A stretch of 64,000 bases of DNA from Pedobacter lusitanus (GTDB lineage: Bacteria; Bacteroidota; Bacteroidia; Sphingobacteriales; Sphingobacteriaceae): the NCBI RefSeq assembly GCF_040026395.1, contig NZ_CP157278.1:1860001-1924000 (forward strand). The letters are read 5' to 3'. A program made the position numbers and the translations under genes. The notes under the pieces are model-generated. The model searched no databases and was not told the DNA's origin. It worked only from the letters and a program-made list of their open reading frames with translations. Of this stretch, positions 26,617 to 36,127 are shown one piece after another. Every line of letters starts with the position of its first letter. The first letter of the stretch is position 1.

Positions 26617-27432
26617 TTAGGATTGGGTGAAATAATTATGAATAAACAGCAACTGAAAAGCAGATGCTTTGGACCAGTAGGCATCATTATGTGCCCCCGG
26701 ACGTTCTATATAATCATGTTCGATTTTAAGCTCAGTCAATTTCCGGTGCAATGATCTGTTGATTTCCAGTAAAGGATCATCAAGACCACAGTCAATAATC
26801 AGTTTCAGTTCCTTATTTTTTAAGGAGGAAATAGTATAGTTCACCGTATGCATCTCCCAACTCTTTTCATGACCAGGGAAATCACCCAGACTTTTCTCTA
26901 TCCCATAAGCATGGACAAAGGGTCTGAAATCAACTGCGCCGCATATGCTGCCAGCTGCGCCATACAGATCTTTATGACGGATAGCCAGAAAAAGGGCTCC
27001 ATGACCACCCATACTCCATCCGTAAACAGCTCTTTTCTCTCTGACAGGGATAGAGGGATAATTTTTATCCGTATAGCTGATCAGTTCTTTAGTGATAAAA
27101 CTTTCATAACGGATCTGCGCATTTACAGGACTGTCAAAATACCAGCTGTCAAACCCGCCATCAGCAAGAACAAAAATCATCTGATAGGCATCGGCCTCTG
27201 CGGCAAGATCCGGAATGTCCTGTTTGATCGTTCTGACAGCACTTCCGCTATAACCGTGCAGCACATAAACAACAGGAAATCGCCCGCCATCTTTTTTCTG
27301 ATCAGGACTTATAAAAACACAGCGAACTTCTTTTTTCATGCCTTTACTATATACCGCGGCGGTATCAACTTTCGCTGCAAAAGAAGAACCCGCAAAAAAC
27401 ATAGCCACTAAAAGGCTGGATAATCGTTTCAT
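26617..27432 (-). CDS. Secreted esterase (S-formylglutathione hydrolase/tributyrin esterase-like)
   Basis: I place the start at ATG 27432 (271 residues) because it is followed by a clean signal peptide (MKRLSSLLVAMFFAG...FAA). The upstream in-frame extension to 27534 would overlap the divergent L,D-transpeptidase gene. The alpha/beta-hydrolase fold of the esterase-D type is visible: VVYVLHGYSGS, the nucleophile elbow YGWSMGGHGALF with S140, D in DCGLDDPLLE and H in ERPGAHNDAYW. The substrate could be an acyl or feruloyl ester; it is not readable. It forms a two-gene operon with the RidA-like gene. Confidence 0.88.
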   Translation of the reverse strand: MKRLSSLLVAMFFAGSSFAAKVDTAAVYSKGMKKEVRCVFISPDQKKDGGRFPVVYVLHGYSGSAVRTIKQDIPDLAAEADAYQMIFVLADGGFDSWYFDSPVNAQIRYESFITKELISYTDKNYPSIPVREKRAVYGWSMGGHGALFLAIRHKDLYGAAGSICGAVDFRPFVHAYGIEKSLGDFPGHEKSWEMHTVNYTISSLKNKELKLIIDCGLDDPLLEINRSLHRKLTELKIEHDYIERPGAHNDAYWSKASAFQLLFIHNYFTQS

Positions 27433-27487
27433 ATTTATTAATTTGTACAGCAAAGTACTGCCTAATTTATCTGCTAAACATTTACAT

Positions 27488-28162
27488 ATGTTGAGGAAAC
27501 CAGAAAATTCTCTATCCGGTGAAGATGATTTCAAAAATCAGCAGCTCAATTTTGAAAGTGTAAAAACTGCCTATGCTGAAAAATGGCCCGGATTAAGGGA
27601 CGAGCTTTTCAGGAAAGACTTTGAAGATAATTTTGACCTGTTTATCGCGGCTTATAAAAGCGAAGGTAAGCTGGAAATCTGGCTTAGAGACAGTAGTCAG
27701 CCCCGGTATGCACTGTTTAAAACCTATGATTTCAGTGCGCATTCCGGTGTTTTAGGTCCGAAGACTAAAAAAGATGATCTGCAAACACCAGAAGGTGTCT
27801 ATTATATTGACCGTTTCAATCCTCTGAGCCGTTTTTATCTATCTCTGGGTATTAATTATCCAAATGCTGTTGATTTACTCAGAAGTGGTCATCATGACCC
27901 CGGTTCAGATATTTACATCCATGGAAACTGTCTTACTGTGGGTTGTATTCCACTCACAGATGATAAAATAAAGGAAGTATACATACTTGCTATTGAAGCG
28001 AGAAACAATAGACAGACACAAATTCCTGTACATATCTTCCCATTTAGAATGACACAGGAAAACATGAACAGGAATCTGGTGGATTTTCCGCAGCATAAAG
28101 CATTCTGGAAAACGTTACAACTCACTTATAACTATTTTGAGAAATTCAGAAATCCAGCCTGA
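27488..28162 (+). CDS. YkuD-type L,D-transpeptidase (YafK-like)
   Basis: From the ATG at 27488 the protein has 224 residues. The frame is open from 27338, but that extension covers the divergent esterase start. The YkuD catalytic motif is present: IYIHGNCLTVGCIPL, with H145 and nucleophile C153. YafK-type enzymes cleave or form links between peptidoglycan and lipoproteins or crosslink murein peptides. There is no obvious signal peptide from this start; a short N-terminus could be missing. The motif at 97-110 (GPKTKKDDLQTPEGVY) is the typical substrate-groove segment. Confidence 0.88.
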   Translation: MLRKPENSLSGEDDFKNQQLNFESVKTAYAEKWPGLRDELFRKDFEDNFDLFIAAYKSEGKLEIWLRDSSQPRYALFKTYDFSAHSGVLGPKTKKDDLQTPEGVYYIDRFNPLSRFYLSLGINYPNAVDLLRSGHHDPGSDIYIHGNCLTVGCIPLTDDKIKEVYILAIEARNNRQTQIPVHIFPFRMTQENMNRNLVDFPQHKAFWKTLQLTYNYFEKFRNPA

Positions 28163-28186
28163 ATTTCTTAAACTTGATAACCGGAC

Positions 28187-28363
28187 CTATCGTTCAGTAA
28201 TCTCATGCCTGTTTTCCTGCAAATAATGCCATTTCAACTGCCCTTCTTCTCCCCTGACAAATAAGGCACTTACTACCTTTTTATTGATTTCTTCTATCGT
28301 ACCTTTTGGACTATCGTAAAAACTATACGATTTTATTTCAAAGACAGTAAGGGTAAAAGCAAA
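28187..28363 (-). pseudogene. Coding-like remnant without a start codon
   Basis: A 58-codon open frame on the minus strand lies between two stops (TGA at 28364-28366 and TAG at 28187-28189). It has protein-like composition (SYSFYDSPKGTIEEINKK; FVRGEEGQLKWHYLQE). It contains no ATG, GTG or TTG, so it cannot be a normal gene. It may be the decayed end of a lost gene. No family is recognised. It accounts for about half of the 28163-28491 gap. Confidence 0.3.
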
Positions 28364-28491
28364 TCAGGTTGTCACAAGATAAAGAAAATATAAAATGAAG
28401 ATCAACCCAAACAAGCTATTCGTCAATGCACGTTCTCAGGTGGTCAATTGTTTTATCGTAACCTCTATTCACAACCTAAATTAGTAGTCTT
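28364..28491. other. Rest of 28163-28491 intergenic gap
   Basis: Apart from the remnant at 28187-28363 this 329-bp gap is A/T-rich and holds no gene I can support. It probably carries the promoter of the micro-ORF/acyltransferase unit that follows, but no TAnnTTTG match is clear. Confidence 0.4.
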
Positions 28492-28614
28492 ATGACAGGT
28501 CAAACTCATTCTCTATGTTTTATGTTCAGTGGCTTTTTATCAGTAGCCCTGGTCCTGGCGATTATCGTAGTTATTTATCTATTAAAACTTGTTCATGAAT
28601 CCTGTGAGGAATAA
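28492..28614 (+). CDS. Putative 40-residue single-span membrane micro-protein
   Basis: An ATG at 28492 opens a 40-codon frame that is mostly one hydrophobic helix (FLSVALVLAIIVVIYLLKL) with a short tail ending HESCEE. Its last 20 bases overlap the ATG of the acyltransferase gene at 28595. This suggests translational coupling or an upstream leader ORF. No family is recognised. The support is hydrophobic character and position, so it is tentative. Confidence 0.4.
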   Translation: MTGQTHSLCFMFSGFLSVALVLAIIVVIYLLKLVHESCEE

Positions 28615-29473
28615 ACTTTTCAATCAGCTGTATCATCTTATTTTTTTTCCAGTTTACCTGATCAGCCTGCTGCCTTATTCCGTAGCCGATGCAACTCTTG
28701 GAAAAATGCTCTACTTCATGTCTTACAGAGTCTTCAGGTATCGTTACAACGTAGTCCTGCAAAATCTTTCCAGATCCCTGCCGGCCAAATCTTATCCGGA
28801 GATTCAGCAGATTGCAAAAGAGTATTATAAACATCTGGTCTGTATGGTCATTGAAACAGTCAAACTTTTTTCTGTAAGCAAACAGTCTCTGGATCAGAAA
28901 GTACAGCTGGTTAACACAGAATTATTGCTGCATTACCATCAGCAGAACAGGAATATCATTGCTGTTTTAGGCCATTATGGCAACTGGGAATACCTGAATA
29001 TTTTACCCGCCAGACTCCCCTTTAAAACAAATGCGATCTATAAACCGCTTTCCAGCCCGGTTATGAATAAACTGGTTCACTATGTAAGAGGACGTTTCGG
29101 CATGCAGCTGATTCCCGCAAACCAGGCATTAAGGCATCTGCTTAAACAAAAAGATCAGCCGCAATTGTCCATTTTTATCGCCGATCAGTTTCCCGGAACC
29201 AGCGACCAGAATAAATTTGACTTCATGCATCAGTCAACCAATATGTTCAATGGTGCTGAAAAATTAGCCATAGCTACTAATGCTGTAGTGGTTTATCTGG
29301 AGATCAACCGGAAACCGGACAACAGCTGGGAAATAGATTTTTCCCTGATTACAGAAAGCCCGAAGGAAACCTGTAACCAGGAAATCACCAGATCTTTTGC
29401 ACAAAAACTTCAGCACACGATCAGTGTTGCCCCATCTTACTGGTTATGGTCACACAAAAGATGGAAAGACTAA
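28595..29473 (+). CDS. LpxL/HtrB-like lipid A acyltransferase
   Basis: From ATG 28595 the protein has 292 residues; a TTG two codons earlier is a less likely start. It has an N-terminal membrane-anchoring region (LIFFPVYLISLLPYSVADA) and the acyltransferase catalytic motif HYGNWE, with H127 and E132. Then come FKTNAIYKPLSSPVMNK and FIADQFPG. The family (PF03279) adds the secondary acyl chains to lipid A in the inner membrane. Bacteroidota carry such enzymes; the acyl donor is unknown. It is preceded by an overlapping micro-ORF and converges on the efflux operon with only 3 bp between the stops. Confidence 0.9.
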   Translation: MNPVRNKLFNQLYHLIFFPVYLISLLPYSVADATLGKMLYFMSYRVFRYRYNVVLQNLSRSLPAKSYPEIQQIAKEYYKHLVCMVIETVKLFSVSKQSLDQKVQLVNTELLLHYHQQNRNIIAVLGHYGNWEYLNILPARLPFKTNAIYKPLSSPVMNKLVHYVRGRFGMQLIPANQALRHLLKQKDQPQLSIFIADQFPGTSDQNKFDFMHQSTNMFNGAEKLAIATNAVVVYLEINRKPDNSWEIDFSLITESPKETCNQEITRSFAQKLQHTISVAPSYWLWSHKRWKD

Positions 29474-29476
29474 ATT

Positions 29477-30859
29477 TTATTTCCAACCCCCACCCAGAGC
29501 CCGGTACAATGACACTGTTGCCTGTAATTGCTGCAGCTGATCATTTACCTGGCTAAGTTGTGCAGCCAGAAAACTTTGCTGCGCGGTCAGTACTTCTGTA
29601 TAATTTGCAGAACCATATCTGACCAGCGCCTGTGTATACTGAACTGATTTTTCCAGATTTTCCAGCTGACTTGTTCTCGTAATTTTCTTTTCAGAAGCTC
29701 TCTGATAAGAATACATCGCATTGGAAACTTCCTGTCCGGCAGTAAGTATAGTAGTCTGAAAGCTCAGAACCGCTTGTTGCTGTTGCTCCAGCGCCACTTT
29801 CAACCTGGTCTTGTTTGCACCTTTGTTAAATATCGGCTGCGTTAACCCGCCAGTCAGGCTGCTGATCCAGGAGCCCGGCCCAAAAAAGCTGCTGAAACTT
29901 GAATATCCACCCGATGCGGAAATAGTCAGTGAAGGATAGAAATAAGTTCTGGCCACATTACTCAATTCAAAAGCATTTTTAAAATTGTATTCTGCTGCCT
30001 GCACATCAGGCCGGTTAGCTAACAGTTGTACCGGAACACCTGTTTTCAACAGGGCAATAGCATGAATCTGATCGAACTTACTTCTTTCTATGGGCCCCGG
30101 AACCCTGCCCAGTAACAGGTTCAGTCCGTTTTCCGTTTCTCTGACAGACTGCATAAGATCCGGAATCGTAACCGCAACGGCATATTTACTCGATTCACTC
30201 TGTACTACTGCTGCACCCGTCACCACATCAGCAGTCTTTAGTTTTTTCATAATATCTACTGTAGTCTGCCAGTTTTTAACACTTTGCTGTGTAATCAGTA
30301 ACTGATCATCCAGCGCAAGCAGCCGGTAATAATTCGTAGCGATACTGGCTACCAGCTCTGTCTGAACAGCTCTTGCATTAGCTTCAGCCTGTAACAGTGA
30401 AGCTAAATTTGCGCGTTTTGCGCTACTCAGTTTTCCCCATAAATCGGCCTCCCAACTTGTAGTCAGTTCTGCCTGATACTGATAGGGCGTTACACTTTTC
30501 AGCTCACTCTGATTGGAAGATCCCGCAGCAGTTGCACTGCCATCTCCACTTAAAGAAGGTAAAAATGCCAACCTGCTCTGTTCTAAATAAGCCTTAGACT
30601 GACGGATACGGGAATAGGCAGCTTTCAGATTTAAATTCTGGCGGATCCCTTCACCGATTAACTTTTGCAGTAAGGTATCTGTAAACATTTCTTTCCAGTG
30701 TAAACTGGCAATGCTCAGAGTATCGGCAGTTACATTATCCCTGTACAGCCCTTCCATATCCACTGCTGGCTTTTGATAAGGCTGAGTTATTTTGCACGAT
30801 GCGGATAACAATATGATCAGCCCGGTAACGGGCAGATAAACTTTCAAATATCGTTTCAT
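29477..30859 (-). CDS. RND efflux outer membrane channel (OprM/CusC-type lipoprotein)
   Basis: The 460-residue protein begins with a lipoprotein signal (LLSASC, lipid cysteine at 22) and has two OEP (PF02321) repeats. Segments such as RANLASLLQAEANARAVQTELVASIATNYYRL and TQPIFNKGANKTRL-type stretches are typical of NodT-family outer membrane factors. It forms the outer membrane/periplasmic tunnel of the tripartite pump. It is the last gene of the operon, 27 bp after the permease gene. Confidence 0.93.
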   Translation of the reverse strand: MKRYLKVYLPVTGLIILLSASCKITQPYQKPAVDMEGLYRDNVTADTLSIASLHWKEMFTDTLLQKLIGEGIRQNLNLKAAYSRIRQSKAYLEQSRLAFLPSLSGDGSATAAGSSNQSELKSVTPYQYQAELTTSWEADLWGKLSSAKRANLASLLQAEANARAVQTELVASIATNYYRLLALDDQLLITQQSVKNWQTTVDIMKKLKTADVVTGAAVVQSESSKYAVAVTIPDLMQSVRETENGLNLLLGRVPGPIERSKFDQIHAIALLKTGVPVQLLANRPDVQAAEYNFKNAFELSNVARTYFYPSLTISASGGYSSFSSFFGPGSWISSLTGGLTQPIFNKGANKTRLKVALEQQQQAVLSFQTTILTAGQEVSNAMYSYQRASEKKITRTSQLENLEKSVQYTQALVRYGSANYTEVLTAQQSFLAAQLSQVNDQLQQLQATVSLYRALGGGWK

Positions 30860-30886
30860 AATTACTGATTGCTGTAATTAAATTAT

Positions 30887-33800
30887 TTATAATTTGTGAT
30901 TGGGTTTCTTCTTCATCCTCTCCTGAAGAGTCTGAAACACAATAAATAAAGTTGGGGTAATAAAAAGGCCAAAGACCGTTCCGATAAACATCCCTCCTAC
31001 AGCCCCGACACCAATAGAACGGTTACCATTTGCACCGGCACCGGTAGCCAGCATCAGTGGTACCAGACCCAGGATAAATGCAAATGAAGTCATGAGTATA
31101 GGTCTGAGCCTTGCCTGTGCTCCTTTTACAGCAGCTTCCACGATCTCCATACCTGAACGTCTTCTTTCTACAGCAAATTCAACTATCAGAATGGCATTTT
31201 TAGCCAGTAATCCGATTAACATAACCAGGGTAATCTGTACGTAAATATTATTACTGATGCCAAACAAATGTGCAAACATGAAGGCACCTGCAGTACCAAC
31301 AGGTATAGTCAGTAAAATAGATAATGGCAGCAGATAACTCTCATACTGTGCACTAAGCAATAAATACACAAAGACCAGGCAAAGCAAAAAGATGAAAATT
31401 GTCTGGCTGTTTCCTGCCAGCTCTTCTCTGGTAATTCCAGAAAATTCATAGCTGTATCCTGCAGGAAGAGTTTTTGCAGCAACCTCCTGTATCGCACTGA
31501 TCGCCTGACCAGAACTATAAGCTGGATTAGGTGTACCGTTAATACTGATTGAATTATATAAATTAAAACGGGTGATCGCCTGTGGTCCGTAAGTTTGGGT
31601 CAGGGTAAAAAACTCCGTTATCGGAACCATTTGTCCATCCGGGGTACGGACAAAAACACCATTCAGACTTTCCGGGGTCATCCTGTATTCGGGTGAAGAT
31701 TGTACCATTACCCTGAACTGCTGTCCGAACTGATTAAAATTCGAAGCATAAACACCACCGAAATAACCCTGCATCGCCGAAGTAATATCCACCACATTAA
31801 GACCTGCATCCTTAATTTTAGGCACATTCATATTCATCAGGTACTGCGGAAAATTCGGATTAAACGAGGTAGTGGCAAACTGGATTTCCGGTCGTTCTGA
31901 CAAAGCCGACAGGAAGTCTTTACTGGCCTTATAAAACTGTGGAATTTCTCCGCCTGTTCTATCCTGAAGCTGAAAGGCAAAACCATTGGTTGTTCCAAAG
32001 CCCTGTATAGTAGCCGGAGCAAAAAACTTAACTTCAGCCTCTGTGATATCAGCCGATTTTTTGATCAGTTCACTGATAATAGCCTGAACATCTCTTTTTC
32101 TCTTATCCCATGGGATGAGCCGCATGACTACCGTTGCATAATTACTCCCGGTTCCGGAAAGCTGTCCCCGGCCGGTAATAGCCAGTACATTATTAATTTC
32201 CGGTATCGTATGCGCCAGTTTTTCTATTTTACGGGTTACCTCATCAGTCCTTTCCAGAGAAGCATCCGGAGGCAGGGTTATATTACAGTTAACTGCTCCA
32301 AGATCCTCATTAGGGACAAATCCGGTAGCTGTATTTTTAGCCAGGAAAAACAGTGCAATCATAAAAGTGCCAAGTATGGTCAGTGGAATCCACTTTCTGT
32401 TACTGAAAAAGGCAATGGTATTGGCATATTTATTACTCATCCGCTCAAAAGAAGTATTAAAAGCAGTATAGAATTTCTCCATAAAACTCATTTTGGCTTT
32501 TCCTTTTTCATGATGACTTTTTAAGAATAAAGCACAAAGTGCAGGACTGAGTGTCAGTGCATTAATTGCCGAAAGGATAATTGCTATAGCCAATGTAAGT
32601 CCAAACTGTTTATAAAAGACTCCTGAAGACCCGCCAATGAAACTGACGGGAATAAATACGGCAGACATAACCAGCGTAATAGACACAATAGCACTGGATA
32701 TTTCTCCAAGAGCGTCAATACTGGCTTCCCTGGCAGAAGTATAACCACTATCCAGTTTGGCATGGACGGCCTCCACAACTACAATGGCATCATCGACGAC
32801 AATACCAATTGCCAGAATGAGTGCAAAAAGGGTAAGCAGATTAATCGTAAAACCAAATAGTTTCAAAAAGAAAAATGTCCCTATAATTGCCACCGGAACA
32901 GAGATGGCCGGAATAAGTGTTGACCTGAAATCCTGGAGAAAAATAAAGACAACGACAAATACCAGAATGAAGGCTTCAAATAAGGTATGCAACACCTTGT
33001 CAATGGAAGCCGTCAGAAAATCATCCACACTCTGCAGCACCACATAATGTATGCCTTTAGGAAATGTTTTAGAAGCTTTATCCATGACTTTGAGTGTTTG
33101 CTGGATCACATCTCTTGCATTGGAACCAGCTACCTGAGCCACATTAATGGATACCGCAGGATGTCCGTTGGTTCTGGTACTGTTAAAATAACTCAGGGCA
33201 CCGAGCTGGATACGGGCAATATCCTTAAGTCTCAGCAACCGGCTGCGATCATTAGAACGGATCACTATATTGCCAAACTGGGCAGTATCAACCAGTGTAC
33301 CGGGATACTTGATCACATACTGGAATGCCTGTCCACCACGTTCACCAAACTGCCCCGGGGCTGCCTGTATATTCTGATCAGACAGTGCAGCTGTAACATC
33401 AGCCGGTACCAGTCCATAAGAGGCCATAGCCTGCGGATTAAGCCAGATACGCATAGAATAATCCATCTGACCTGAAGCAGAAGCATCCCCAACTCCCTGA
33501 ATCCTTTTAACTTCGGGAACAATATTAATGTCTACGTAGTTCTGTAAAAAGGTCTGATCATATTGTGGATTATCACTGTAAACCGAGAAAATCAGTAGTG
33601 TACTTGTTTGTTTTTTCTGTACGGTTACCCCGGCTTTGGTTACTTCCTGCGGTAATAAAGGGGTAGCTCTTGAAACTGCGTTCTGTACATTGACCGCAGC
33701 CATATTCGGATCACTGCCAATTTTAAAACTGACTGTAATATTTCCTGATCCGTCATTGCCGGCAGTAGAGGTAATATAATCCATATTTTCTACCCCGTTG

Positions 33801-34006
33801 ATTTGCTGTTCCAGCGGGACTATCACACTTTTGAGCACTACGTCTGCACTGGCGCCGCTATAGTTGGCAGAGACCTGGACAGTTGGCGGCGCAATATCAG
33901 GGTATTGGGAAATGGGAAGGGAAACCAGGCCCAGTACACCCAGGGTAACTATAATAATAGAGACCACGGTTGATAACACCGGACGTTCAATAAATAGCTT
34001 TAACAT
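30887..34006 (-). CDS. HAE1-type RND efflux permease (AcrB-like)
   Basis: This 1039-residue protein is a full-length hydrophobe/amphiphile RND pump with 12 predicted membrane helices and two large periplasmic loops. The start MLKLFIERPVLSTVVS and the proton-relay residues are visible: the DD pair in GIVVDDAIVVVEAVH and the lysine in GLLAKNAILIVEFA. It exports drugs, detergents, bile salts or similar compounds by proton antiport; the spectrum is not readable. It is the middle gene, 33 bp after the adaptor gene. Confidence 0.96.
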   Translation of the reverse strand: MLKLFIERPVLSTVVSIIIVTLGVLGLVSLPISQYPDIAPPTVQVSANYSGASADVVLKSVIVPLEQQINGVENMDYITSTAGNDGSGNITVSFKIGSDPNMAAVNVQNAVSRATPLLPQEVTKAGVTVQKKQTSTLLIFSVYSDNPQYDQTFLQNYVDINIVPEVKRIQGVGDASASGQMDYSMRIWLNPQAMASYGLVPADVTAALSDQNIQAAPGQFGERGGQAFQYVIKYPGTLVDTAQFGNIVIRSNDRSRLLRLKDIARIQLGALSYFNSTRTNGHPAVSINVAQVAGSNARDVIQQTLKVMDKASKTFPKGIHYVVLQSVDDFLTASIDKVLHTLFEAFILVFVVVFIFLQDFRSTLIPAISVPVAIIGTFFFLKLFGFTINLLTLFALILAIGIVVDDAIVVVEAVHAKLDSGYTSAREASIDALGEISSAIVSITLVMSAVFIPVSFIGGSSGVFYKQFGLTLAIAIILSAINALTLSPALCALFLKSHHEKGKAKMSFMEKFYTAFNTSFERMSNKYANTIAFFSNRKWIPLTILGTFMIALFFLAKNTATGFVPNEDLGAVNCNITLPPDASLERTDEVTRKIEKLAHTIPEINNVLAITGRGQLSGTGSNYATVVMRLIPWDKRKRDVQAIISELIKKSADITEAEVKFFAPATIQGFGTTNGFAFQLQDRTGGEIPQFYKASKDFLSALSERPEIQFATTSFNPNFPQYLMNMNVPKIKDAGLNVVDITSAMQGYFGGVYASNFNQFGQQFRVMVQSSPEYRMTPESLNGVFVRTPDGQMVPITEFFTLTQTYGPQAITRFNLYNSISINGTPNPAYSSGQAISAIQEVAAKTLPAGYSYEFSGITREELAGNSQTIFIFLLCLVFVYLLLSAQYESYLLPLSILLTIPVGTAGAFMFAHLFGISNNIYVQITLVMLIGLLAKNAILIVEFAVERRRSGMEIVEAAVKGAQARLRPILMTSFAFILGLVPLMLATGAGANGNRSIGVGAVGGMFIGTVFGLFITPTLFIVFQTLQERMKKKPNHKL

Positions 34007-34039
34007 ATGCTGAGATTTCTTAAATTAATGGGTGAGCCG

Positions 34040-35188
34040 TTAAGGACGATGATTAACACTGTCAGCATTTATCTGAGTGGGTATGATGGTTAAACCTTCT
34101 CTCAGATTTGAAATTCCATCCGCTACTATTTTATCACCGGCTTTCAATCCTTTTTGAACTACATAAGAATCATCAGCATTTGCAGTTGTGGTAATTTCTA
34201 CAGACTTTACTTTGTTCGTTTGATCCAGGACATATACAAATAGCTTTCCCTGTATCTGATAAGTTGCCTTCTGCGGAACAAGCAAAGCAGAATTAATCGT
34301 TCTGGGAATACGCACTACGGCACTGCTGCCACTTCTTACCAGGCCATCATGATTAGGAAAAGTTGCCCTCATATTAATAGACCCTGTCTGAGCATTAATT
34401 AAACCGCTGGCTGTTTCTACTTTTCCTTCAGCTGGCAGGATATTTCCATTAGCCAGCACCAGGTTGACCGGTGGTAATGTGGTCAGCTTCTGCTGCATGG
34501 TTACCCCTTTGGCATTAAGAAAAAAGTCAAGTCCCTGTCTTTCGTTAATCGAGAAATAAGCATATATTTTTTCAATATTGGAGACAGTAGTAAGCGGACT
34601 GGTCGTTGTACTGCTTACCAGACTCCCGATTTTATAAGGAAGAATACCAATTACCCCGTCTACCGGACTGTAGATCTGTGTATAACTCAGATTTGTTTTA
34701 GCATTATTTAATGCGGCAATAGCCTGCGCCAGTGCACCCTGTTTTGATTCCAGGGTATATTTAGCAGATTTAAGCTGATAAGGGCTGACAATATCATCGT
34801 CCACCAATGGTTTTACTTTATCAACGTTCATTCTTGCAGCATCCACATCGGCCTGCGCAATTTTTATATTTGCTTCTGTAGTTTTTACATTCTGTTCATA
34901 TTGCGGCGCATTAATGCGAAAAAGTAATTGTCCTTTTTTGACTGATGCACCTTCATCCACATAAATATCTGAGACATATCCATCAATTTTCGGACGTATC
35001 TCAATATTCTGTATCCCCTGTATAGTAGCCGGATAATCAGAATAGATATTGGCTGTTGCCGGCGAAAGGGTAATTACAGGATAGGGTTTAGCCTGATCGG
35101 TAGTTTTATCTTTCCCCTTTTTACTGTTGCAGGAGGAAAGCATGATAAGGGAAGCCAGAATGGCTAACGGAGTTTTAAATGTGTTCAT
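34040..35188 (-). CDS. RND efflux periplasmic adaptor (AcrA/MexA-like lipoprotein)
   Basis: The 382-residue protein has a lipoprotein signal (IMLSSC, cysteine at 20). It has the lipoyl/hairpin region (SDIYVDEGASVKKGQLLFRI), a long alpha-helical hairpin, and the second lipoyl half (YSPVDGVIGILPYKIGSLV). Adaptors of this type link the RND permease to the outer membrane channel. It leads the three core pump genes and is preceded on the same strand by a small secreted protein gene. Confidence 0.94.
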   Translation of the reverse strand: MNTFKTPLAILASLIMLSSCNSKKGKDKTTDQAKPYPVITLSPATANIYSDYPATIQGIQNIEIRPKIDGYVSDIYVDEGASVKKGQLLFRINAPQYEQNVKTTEANIKIAQADVDAARMNVDKVKPLVDDDIVSPYQLKSAKYTLESKQGALAQAIAALNNAKTNLSYTQIYSPVDGVIGILPYKIGSLVSSTTTSPLTTVSNIEKIYAYFSINERQGLDFFLNAKGVTMQQKLTTLPPVNLVLANGNILPAEGKVETASGLINAQTGSINMRATFPNHDGLVRSGSSAVVRIPRTINSALLVPQKATYQIQGKLFVYVLDQTNKVKSVEITTTANADDSYVVQKGLKAGDKIVADGISNLREGLTIIPTQINADSVNHRP

Positions 35189-35315
35189 TGTTCTTCAGAC
35201 TAGAATCATTTCCAATTAAAAATTGGTCATATACAAAATACACTGTATTAACACTTTAACATATTAATATAGCTATAAAAAGGGAGGAAAAGAAGAAGAT
35301 ATCTTCTGGAACGGA

Positions 35316-35669
35316 TTAACAGTAAGGTGGTGCCCGCAGCGGAAGCAGCCGGAGTTCATGACCGCTGAGACTTTTGGTAGTATACAATACCTGATAGGCC
35401 TGTACAACAACCAGGGATGGAGGTGTTAGTATAGTTGTAAGAGCTACAGGCGGTTCTGTAAGCAGAAAATCCTGCTCAAAACAAAGTAATCTGAGATGCA
35501 TAACCTTGGCTCTGCACATAGGGGTTTTTAAGGTCCCTATTTCTGTTGACGCACCTTTATGAAAAAATGCATCAGCATACCTGGCAATTACCCTTCCCTG
35601 CAAACCCAAAACGATGGCCAGGATAAGGTTAAATTTAATTAAGGTATTTACCAGTTTTTGCATCTTCAT
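35316..35669 (-). CDS. Small secreted protein encoded upstream of RND operon, C-terminal RAPPYC
   Basis: From ATG 35669 (117 residues; other in-frame starts are 35663 and 35705) the protein has a hydrophobic signal-like N-terminus (KFNLILAIVLGLQGRVIA) and a proline- and leucine-rich middle. It ends RLLPLRAPPYC. I recall small Bacteroidota proteins with similar RGPP-like ends next to TonB or efflux genes, but cannot verify this. It lies 127 bp upstream of the adaptor gene on the same strand and could be a leader or accessory of the pump. Confidence 0.5.
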   Translation of the reverse strand: MKMQKLVNTLIKFNLILAIVLGLQGRVIARYADAFFHKGASTEIGTLKTPMCRAKVMHLRLLCFEQDFLLTEPPVALTTILTPPSLVVVQAYQVLYTTKSLSGHELRLLPLRAPPYC

Positions 35670-35842
35670 TATAACAGTAGACTGCGTTAGTCCAGAAAGG
35701 TTCAAATGTATTCATAAATTCTGTTTGAATACTGAAGATTACAACAGCAAACAAATTATTTTGTTTGAGCAGCAACATCATCATTATTGTCGCAAATCAC
35801 CCCCCTATTTAACTTTAACACCTGCTTAACAATAAAAAATGA

Positions 35843-36127
35843 ATGGCACTTCAGGGTACACAGCACCTGGGTTTACCATACTGGTTTCATGTAGAAGCAG
35901 GTATTGGCTCTTTCATCGGCGGTCTGATTCTGATCATCCCCAAATTACCATCACGTCTAAAAGAGTGGGCTTATGTAGCATTGGGTATTACCTACATTTC
36001 TGCCTTAATTGCCCATCTCTATGTTGATGGAGTTGTTCCGATGTCCTTTATGCCAATTGTAGTTTTTGCTGTACTGCTAATTTCTTATCTGTGTTATCAT
36101 AAACTCTTAAAATACGCGAATCCTTAA
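35843..36127 (+). pseudogene. DoxX-like membrane protein, N-terminally truncated
   Basis: The 94-residue frame has three hydrophobic segments and matches the last two thirds of DoxX-like proteins of ~130 residues (TQHLGLPYWFHVEAGIG; LPSRLKEWAYVALGITYISALIAHL; the final LLISYLCYHKLLKYA). The first transmembrane helix and its preceding basic N-terminus, about 35-40 residues, are absent. The upstream 35706-35842 DNA does not encode them in any frame I can see. It may be a pseudogene or a shortened functional protein. Its 3' end overlaps the convergent PorP gene by 21 bp. Confidence 0.6.

Noticed and set aside
26848..27411. 187-codon plus-strand ORF over the esterase
   Set aside because: Antisense shadow; no family resemblance or signal.
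27338..27487. N-terminal extension of the L,D-transpeptidase
   Set aside because: It is antisense to the esterase signal peptide and has no membrane-export features.
27433..27534. N-terminal extension of the esterase
   Set aside because: It overlaps the divergent L,D-transpeptidase gene and removes the clear signal peptide start.
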